This document shows, piece by piece, positions 1-5,083 of a stretch of DNA of 56,372 nt. The DNA comes from Bacteroidota bacterium (GTDB taxonomy: Bacteria; Bacteroidota; Bacteroidia; B-17B0; Aurantibacillaceae). A program made the position numbers and the translations under genes. The notes beneath the pieces were generated by a model. It was not told where the DNA came from. It ran no database searches and was given only the letters and a program-made list of their open reading frames with translations. The stretch spans positions 1 through 56,372 of the forward strand of contig JAFDYI010000007.1 of assembly GCA_018267475.1 (NCBI GenBank), read 5' to 3'. Position 1 is the first letter of the stretch. Every line of letters begins with the position of its first letter.

Positions 1-75
1 ATTATATTTGCAGAAAGACTTAGAATATAAACAAATAATCTTCCTTTTTAATTTACATACTTTGGTGTATAGTGT
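1..75 (+). mobile_element. Insertion-sequence end (partial; interior lies off the window)
   Basis: These bases match the reverse complement of 56253-56327 at 67 of 75 positions, so the two window ends carry the same element in opposite orientation. The outer boundary ends in TATAGTGT, like the other copy (GATAGTGT). The copy at the right end interrupts a recombinase gene exactly where this homology stops, which is why I read it as a transposable-element terminus. No transposase is visible and the family cannot be named. Confidence 0.55.
3..10 (+). promoter_or_regulatory. Possible outward promoter in the insertion-sequence end
   Basis: The octamer TATATTTG fits the Bacteroidota -7 consensus TAnnTTTG and points out of the element. 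It is conserved in the copy at the right end of the window. Here it would transcribe antisense to the gene that follows. Confidence 0.3.
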
Positions 76-152
76 AAAAGAAAGAGCATCTTAATATCCC
101 TTTACTAAAAAAACATATCGCTCCCTTTTATACCGTTCAAAAATTGGATTTG

Positions 153-1103
153 CTATTTGAATCTCAGTTTTTTTATGGCACGTAGCAAACGCAACGATTT
201 AGAATTTGTTTTCTTTATATGTAAGTACGGGGTTTGTTTACCCCCAAAAGAGCGAAAAAACCGATTTACCGAAGGCAACATACTTCCGCAAAAATTAAAA
301 CTTTTACTCACTTTTGCCGCTTCTTTAATAGCAGCCCACATAAGCAAACTATAAGCGCCGCTACTTCTGTATTGTTCATCTGCCCCACCCATTAAGTAGT
401 AAGCACTTTGAGCATCCCACACTAAATAAAAAGCAGCGTGTATGTTTTGTTGTGCATCTTTTGCTACTAAAATTTTTCGGCAAGCGTGTTTTGTACAGGC
501 TTCATCTATTTGTTTTACATAAGATAAAGAGTAAGGTACTTTTTTATTTTGCCTACTAAAACTCAATGTATTTATTTGGTAAAACAAATCTATATCACTG
601 CTTTCTATTACTGTAATTTCTTTTTCAGCCTTCCGTATTTGTGTACGAGTACTTGAATCAAAGCGCTCAAATACATTGTTTATATCGCTCAAATCGTTTA
701 TGATATAGGTGTAGCGTGTGGTTTGCTCAAAACCATTCCAAAAAAAAGGCAAATGATTTTTGTGCGAGGGTAGAAAATATAAGTCAAATAAATCAAATGC
801 AGGAAGCGCTTGTATGAGGCTCTCCGTTATTTGCTGTTCATGGCTAACCTGGCTTGATTCTTTTTGTCCTTCATAATAAGTGATAACCGGGGCTGTGCCT
901 ATACTTAGCAGGGGCATGTTTATCAAACAAAACCCTTTTTTCTTTTTTATAGGGTAAGCCCAAGCTCCCGTTATGCTTTCTTTATTTTTTGCAAAAACAA
1001 CATCCCAGTTGGTTCCACACACCGCATCAAGCCACCAAGCCTGCTGAAACAAGCCTATTTCTTTGTTTAAACAATATTGTATGTATGTTTCTTTTGTAAT
1101 CAA
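153..1103 (-). CDS. FemAB-like / GNAT-fold acyltransferase
   Basis: The 316-residue protein is soluble, with no signal peptide. Its second half (about residues 150-285) resembles the Acetyltransf_6/FemAB half-domain: a basic RTQIRKAEK helix, a strand with AAFYLVWDAQSAYYLMGG, then an SGAYSLLMWAAIKEA helix. The N-terminal FQQAWWLDAVCG block is typical of Bacteroidota relatives. Such enzymes move an amino-acyl or acetyl group onto an envelope or polysaccharide precursor; the substrate here is unknown. The start is TTG, because no in-frame ATG precedes the conserved N-terminal block. It lies downstream of the insertion-sequence end and upstream of nothing co-transcribed that I can identify. Confidence 0.65.
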   Translation of the reverse strand: MITKETYIQYCLNKEIGLFQQAWWLDAVCGTNWDVVFAKNKESITGAWAYPIKKKKGFCLINMPLLSIGTAPVITYYEGQKESSQVSHEQQITESLIQALPAFDLFDLYFLPSHKNHLPFFWNGFEQTTRYTYIINDLSDINNVFERFDSSTRTQIRKAEKEITVIESSDIDLFYQINTLSFSRQNKKVPYSLSYVKQIDEACTKHACRKILVAKDAQQNIHAAFYLVWDAQSAYYLMGGADEQYRSSGAYSLLMWAAIKEAAKVSKSFNFCGSMLPSVNRFFRSFGGKQTPYLHIKKTNSKSLRLLRAIKKLRFK

Positions 1104-1128
1104 TTCGGCTTAAAAATACGTAAAAAAC

Positions 1129-1156
1129 AAAAGCCCCGCTATATAGCAGGGCTTTT
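1129..1156 (-). terminator. Intrinsic terminator of the T9SS protein gene
   Basis: AAAAGCCC pairs with GGGCTTTT around a GCTA/TAGC inner stem with one mismatch. Read on the minus strand it is followed by a T-rich tract. It sits directly after the stop of the secreted BNR-repeat protein gene. Confidence 0.7.
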
Positions 1157-1178
1157 GCTTTAGTAATAACAAGCGTGT

Positions 1179-3284
1179 TTAGTTATTGATAATCAATTTG
1201 CTTGTTTGTATGTTTTTTCCGTCGCTTACGCTTATCAAGTACATACCGCGTTGCAGATTAGATAAATCTACGTTGGTATCATTATCTTTTAACGCATTAC
1301 GATATATTTCTTTACCTATCATATCAGTAATAATTAAAGTGGTAGCACCATTTAAGTTAGGTATAGAAACAGTAACTAATCCAGTACTTGGGTTGGGGTA
1401 AACAGCCAGTTTGTTGTTATTAACTACTTGGTCAATACCTGTGCAAGCACTTACTGTTACCGTGCTAGTGCCGGTAGTGTAGCAAGCACCTTGCTCGCCT
1501 TGTACATAATAAATGGTAGTTGTAGTTGGGCTAGCTACTACCATGCTTCCGGTAGAAGCACTTAGGCCGGTTGTTGGAGTCCAAGAAAAAGAAGATACGC
1601 TGCTTGAAGTAGCCATAAGTGCTACGCTGGTAGTGTTGGTAGTGCATATAGTAGCCGAGTTAGCTGTAATCATAGGGCCAGGAGTAGCACTAGCTGTAAT
1701 AGTAAATGTGTTTTTACCTTGGCAAGTTCCGGTAGCTCCTGTAAGCGTATAAGTAGTAGTAACCGTTGGGCTGGCTAACACATTAGCAGCTGTAGCAGAG
1801 CTTAAACCGGTAGTAGGCGCCCATACATACGTAGTAGCACCACCCGCTTGTAATAAAAGTTTGCTTCCGGCACATACCGTATTAGAAAGGCTGCTCATAG
1901 TTACCGTAGGGGTAGGAACGGCCGTTACCGTTATGTTTACTGTTTGTGTATTCACACAACTTCCGAGTGTACCATTTACCGTATATGCCGTAGTAGTAGT
2001 TGGATGCACCACAATGTTGGCTGTGTTTTGTGTGGTTGACCAAGTGTAAGTAGTAGAGCCTGATGCGCTAAGCGAAACAGAATCGTTTAAACACATAGCC
2101 GTTTTAGAAGCGGTAATAATAATAGGGCAAGCCATATTGATTTTTGGCCCCATATAACGGTTCATGCCTCCGCGTCCATAAGGAGTAGCGCCAGAGCTGG
2201 TGATAGAGTCAGCAAAGTTACCTGCCCATCCGTGTATAGAGTCAATCATTTGCACGGTAAGCATGCGCACCGCCGAAACAGTACCGGTTTCAATGGCAGT
2301 CCAAGTAGCGCCGTCGTTGTTGGTAACAGAGGTTACATACGCTGCATTGCCTGCATTAGCCCCTACTGACATATAGGTGTTTCTTCCGGGTACTACGCAA
2401 AAATCGTATAAGCCGGTAGCTGTAGGACTAACGGTAACGGGTGCCCAGGTTAAGCCTCCATCGTTCGTTTTTTTCAAAGAACTGGTAGTAGCGGTAGTAC
2501 TAGCTAAACCCCAAGCCATACCGTGTAAAGAATCTCTAAAAGCTAAACCTTGAACGGTTCCGCCAAAGCCGGTTGGAGAAGTGTTTACCACCCATGTTTT
2601 TCCGCTATCTGAAGAGCTATAAACACGGCCTTTACCGGTACCAAACCAAAATTTATGTCCCATAGCAAAGTAGCAGTTAGTTAAACCGTATTCGCCCGAT
2701 AATGGGTTGGGTAGGTTGGCATCGGGTACGCGAGTCCATGTAGCGCCGCTATCGTTCGTGTGATAAATCTCAAACTCGGTGCCGCTGCCGCTGGTGTTCC
2801 CGTTAGGGTCTCCTAAGCAAATACCGTTTCGTTTGTTCCAAAAATAAACAAAGTCAGGGAAGTTGGCCGTTCCGGTAAACATGGTTAATGAGTCCGTTAA
2901 GTTTTTCCAGGTAGCCCCTCCGTTAGATGTTTTTAAAATTTTACCGCTAGCTCCTGTACCGGCTTTGAAATAAGCTGCAATGTAGGCAGTGTTTGAGTCT
3001 AAAGCACAGATATTGGAAGAGCTGTACTGAGTGGTATCAGCCAAAAAAGTACCTCTTGTAAAGGTAGTACCATTGCCTGTTTTTACGAATAAGTTGCTGG
3101 CACGCCCCGGTACGTTACCATCATAAGGTAAAGCCCATACGGTGTTGCTATCTACGGCGCTCATCCAACGAACACCAAAATTTTTGCTGGCATTCATGTT
3201 GCGGGAACTCCAAATGGCCGATGTTTGGCTATAAGCAAGCATTCCTGCTGCTAATAAACCCGCTGTACATACTAGTTTTTTCAT
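1179..3284 (-). CDS. Secreted BNR/Ycf48-like repeat protein with T9SS type A sorting domain
   Basis: The 701-residue protein begins with a clear signal peptide (KKLVCTAGLLAAGMLAYSQ). Residues about 25-370 contain BNR/sialidase-type turns (GGATWKNLTD, DSGATWTRV, DGGLTWAPV) that predict a beta-propeller like Ycf48. Three Ser/Thr-rich Ig/PKD-like modules of about 75 residues follow (SLSASGSTTYTWS, LLLQAGGATTYVW). The last 75 residues are a T9SS type A sorting domain (YPNPSTGLVTVSI ... GMYLISV ... KLIINN), so the protein should cross the outer membrane and be attached or released there. It has its own promoter and terminator and is therefore monocistronic. The ligand is unknown. Confidence 0.85.
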   Translation of the reverse strand: MKKLVCTAGLLAAGMLAYSQTSAIWSSRNMNASKNFGVRWMSAVDSNTVWALPYDGNVPGRASNLFVKTGNGTTFTRGTFLADTTQYSSSNICALDSNTAYIAAYFKAGTGASGKILKTSNGGATWKNLTDSLTMFTGTANFPDFVYFWNKRNGICLGDPNGNTSGSGTEFEIYHTNDSGATWTRVPDANLPNPLSGEYGLTNCYFAMGHKFWFGTGKGRVYSSSDSGKTWVVNTSPTGFGGTVQGLAFRDSLHGMAWGLASTTATTSSLKKTNDGGLTWAPVTVSPTATGLYDFCVVPGRNTYMSVGANAGNAAYVTSVTNNDGATWTAIETGTVSAVRMLTVQMIDSIHGWAGNFADSITSSGATPYGRGGMNRYMGPKINMACPIIITASKTAMCLNDSVSLSASGSTTYTWSTTQNTANIVVHPTTTTAYTVNGTLGSCVNTQTVNITVTAVPTPTVTMSSLSNTVCAGSKLLLQAGGATTYVWAPTTGLSSATAANVLASPTVTTTYTLTGATGTCQGKNTFTITASATPGPMITANSATICTTNTTSVALMATSSSVSSFSWTPTTGLSASTGSMVVASPTTTTIYYVQGEQGACYTTGTSTVTVSACTGIDQVVNNNKLAVYPNPSTGLVTVSIPNLNGATTLIITDMIGKEIYRNALKDNDTNVDLSNLQRGMYLISVSDGKNIQTSKLIINN

Positions 3285-3326
3285 TTTTTTTGTTTTAAAA
3301 TTAATTTGTTTGTTTTAAAAGTGCAC

Positions 3327-3334
3327 CAAAGATA
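3327..3334 (-). promoter_or_regulatory. Bacteroidota -7 promoter element of the T9SS protein gene
   Basis: On the minus strand this reads TATCTTTG, an exact TAnnTTTG match about 40 bases before the start codon. No clear -33 box was seen. Confidence 0.5.
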
Positions 3335-3354
3335 TACTTTTTTTTAAATAAATG

Positions 3355-4113
3355 TTATTTCTTTTTAAAAGATGCGATGAATTTTTTGGTAAAGTCGCTT
3401 AAAACAAGGGTGCCGCTCATTTTGGCGCGTTCTATCAGTAAAGTATCCCACGTTTCGGTGCCTTCCCACATTATTTTTTTCAGCATACTCATAGCTTCAG
3501 GGCTACTCGTCGCTAGTTTTTCAGCTAAACTTTTTATAGCCGCATCCATAGCCTCATTGTTTGCAAAAATTTGTGCATACAGCCCTTTTTCTTTAGCAAA
3601 AGCCGCACTATGCCATTCGCTGGCATCAATGGTAAGTTGGCAAAAAGCCGAAGTGCCCATTTTACGCTCTACGGCGGGACCTACTACAAAGGGACCAATA
3701 CCTACCGCCAGCTCACTTAGTTTGATAGCTGCGTTTTCGTTAGCAAAGGTGTAATCGGCAGCCGATGCTAAACCCACCCCGCCCCCTACCGCTTTACCTT
3801 GCACACGGGCTATTACAAACTTGGGCGCTTTGCGCATCGCATTTATTACCTGAGCAAAGCCCGAAAAAAAACGCAAGCCTTCTTCGATGTTTTTTATAGA
3901 GATAAGCTCATCAAACGAAGCGCCTGCACAAAAGGCTTTTTCGCCATCGCTTTTTAAAATAATGACTTTGGCATCGGGGTTGTTGCCTGCATTTTCTATC
4001 TCTTTAGCTAAAGTGCGCAATATATCACCGGGCAACGAATTGCTTTGTGGGTGAAAAAATGTAACGGTTGCTATGCCGTTTTCCATACTTGTTTTTACAT
4101 ATCCGTTTTCCAT
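3355..4113 (-). CDS. Enoyl-CoA hydratase/isomerase (crotonase) family protein
   Basis: The 252-residue protein has the full crotonase fold. VIILKSDGEKAFCAGAS forms the oxyanion-hole strand and GKAVGGGVGLASAADYTF the second. The acidic residue of IKLSELAVGI aligns with the second catalytic Glu of classical hydratases. The first catalytic Glu position (GGGCELA in crotonase) is Gly here (GGGVGLA), as in several isomerase or methylglutaconyl-CoA hydratase-like members, so the exact reaction cannot be given. The N-terminus carries MENG twice (residues 1 and 10), so the start could be nine residues shorter. It lies between the T9SS gene and the restriction-modification operon, apparently as a single gene. 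Confidence 0.85.
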   Translation of the reverse strand: MENGYVKTSMENGIATVTFFHPQSNSLPGDILRTLAKEIENAGNNPDAKVIILKSDGEKAFCAGASFDELISIKNIEEGLRFFSGFAQVINAMRKAPKFVIARVQGKAVGGGVGLASAADYTFANENAAIKLSELAVGIGPFVVGPAVERKMGTSAFCQLTIDASEWHSAAFAKEKGLYAQIFANNEAMDAAIKSLAEKLATSSPEAMSMLKKIMWEGTETWDTLLIERAKMSGTLVLSDFTKKFIASFKKK

Positions 4114-4222
4114 AATTTTTAGTTTAATTTTTGGTGTTTTTTTTATTTTAATTCTATATTTTTTGACTTCTCAAATACATGATACAATAATGTATAAGAA
4201 ATAGATGAATTTTTTATGGCTT

Positions 4223-4603
4223 TTAAAACAAACTCATTTGGTCTCTATCTTCTTTTTTTATTTTTGGCTTGTGTATTTTTTCTTTAATAGGTTCGGTAAA
4301 TATTTCTTGTCGTTTTTCTGTTTTGGCAACAATGGTTTCTATATTTGCAATGGCAAGTTCTATTTCGTTGGGTGCATCGGGTATGTTATTTTCTGCTTTG
4401 TAAATACGCGCTTCTATTATTTGACTGCGCCACGCTTCAAGCAACTCTAAAGAGTTTGTGTTTCTTTTTTGCTCCGCCAACTCCATTTGTAAATGAACGG
4501 TGTTTAATTTTTCTGATAAAACAGCATCGGGCAACGCAGCCAGGTAATTTACGTTTGCTTCTGCCTTATCAATTGCTTCTTGTATGCGGGTGTGGTTACT
4601 CAT
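4223..4603 (-). CDS. Small restriction-modification-associated protein ending in a clamp-binding-like motif
   Basis: I do not recognise a named family in this 126-residue protein. It is highly charged and predicted largely helical (residues 1-95), with a basic linker (KEKIHKPKIKKEDRD). It ends exactly in QMSLF, which fits the bacterial sliding-clamp-binding pentapeptide (QLSLF/QLDLF type). Its ATG overlaps the stop of the DUF559 gene by four bases (ATGA), so it is the last gene of the methylase operon. A DNA-targeting accessory that tethers the system to replication is inference; a specificity or stability subunit is equally possible. Confidence 0.6.
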   Translation of the reverse strand: MSNHTRIQEAIDKAEANVNYLAALPDAVLSEKLNTVHLQMELAEQKRNTNSLELLEAWRSQIIEARIYKAENNIPDAPNEIELAIANIETIVAKTEKRQEIFTEPIKEKIHKPKIKKEDRDQMSLF

Positions 4604-4607
4604 TGCT
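4596..4607 (-). repeat. 12-bp direct repeat, downstream copy
   Basis: On the minus strand this reads AGCAATGAGTAA and is identical to 5072-5083. It spans the start of the small clamp-motif gene. The two copies bracket the DUF559 gene exactly and resemble a target-site duplication. Confidence 0.7.
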
Positions 4608-5079
4608 GTTTATGTCCCCCTCTTTGAGGGGGATTAAGGGGGAGGCGTTCCTCCAATTCTTTAATAGTTAAATATATATTTTGATTTACCTGTTTTATGT
4701 TTTTCAGCACATCTTCATCGGTAAACCGTATAACGTTAAATCCGGCGTCTTCTAATTTTTTTTGTCTTACGATGTCTTTTTTAATTACTTCTTGCAGTGT
4801 ATGTGTATATCCATCAACCTCTATTATAAGGTTAAGTTCTTTGCACATAAAGTCTGCAACAAAATTTAAAACAGGGCGTTGCCTGTTAAATGTATAACCT
4901 GTTTGTTTGGCTTTTAATACATACTTCCATAGGCAGGCCTCTGCCTTGGTCATAGTATAACGCAAGTTGTGGGCAGTAGTTTTTAGTTTTGGGTTATAGT
5001 GGTGGTGGTTTGGTATAACCTCCCCCTTGCCCCCTCCTGAGGGGGACAGGTTTTGCTGTATGCTGATGTCATTACTCAT
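4600..5079 (-). CDS. DUF559 (Vsr-like) endonuclease
   Basis: The 159-residue protein contains the DUF559 core at residues about 30-143, with LRYTMTKAEACLWKYVL, the FNRQRPVLNFVADF strand and IIEVDGYTH. The Asp of ADF and the Glu/Asp of EVDG are the expected metal ligands of this Vsr/PD-(D/E)XK-like fold. Residues 12-21 (SPSGGGKGEV) and 146-156 (LPLNPPQRGGH) are not part of the fold: they are translated copies of a GC-rich palindrome in opposite orientations. The gene overlaps the upstream methylase by eight bases and the downstream gene by four. It is a nicking or double-strand nuclease by family; its substrate is unknown. Confidence 0.8.
   Translation of the reverse strand: MSNDISIQQNLSPSGGGKGEVIPNHHHYNPKLKTTAHNLRYTMTKAEACLWKYVLKAKQTGYTFNRQRPVLNFVADFMCKELNLIIEVDGYTHTLQEVIKKDIVRQKKLEDAGFNVIRFTDEDVLKNIKQVNQNIYLTIKELEERLPLNPPQRGGHKQQ
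4615..4645 (-). repeat. GC-rich palindromic element, copy C (inverted relative to A and B)
   Basis: The core CCCCCTC-TTT-GAGGGGG can form a 7-bp hairpin, and a further arm (AAGGGGGAGG) follows on the plus strand. It encodes the C-terminal LNPPQRGG of the DUF559 protein. Its orientation is opposite to the copies at 5017 and 6320. Confidence 0.8.
5017..5046 (+). repeat. GC-rich palindromic element, copy A
   Basis: The element has an arm CCTCCCCCTT followed by the hairpin CCCCCTC-CT-GAGGGGG. It matches copy B at 29 of 30 bases and is translated in frame as SPSGGGKGEV near the N-terminus of the DUF559 protein. Confidence 0.8.
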
Positions 5080-5083
5080 TGCT
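5072..5083 (-). repeat. 12-bp direct repeat, upstream copy
   Basis: On the minus strand this reads AGCAATGAGTAA. It spans the last codons of the methylase and the start of the DUF559 gene, and is identical to 4596-4607. A strong Shine-Dalgarno-like GGAGG lies just upstream in the methylase codons. Confidence 0.7.

Larger units (their letters stand above)
4596..5083 (-). mobile_element. Candidate mobile unit: DUF559 nuclease gene between inverted GC-rich palindromes, with 12-bp flanking repeats
   Basis: The unit consists of a 12-bp direct repeat, a palindrome, the DUF559 nuclease core, an inverted copy of the palindrome, and the second 12-bp repeat. Deleting one repeat plus the interior joins the methylase end straight to the small clamp-motif gene, with an ATGAGTAA overlap like the present one. 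That is what an insertion into an operon junction would look like. The repeats and palindromes are seen directly; mobility and the role of the nuclease in it are inference. Confidence 0.45.
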
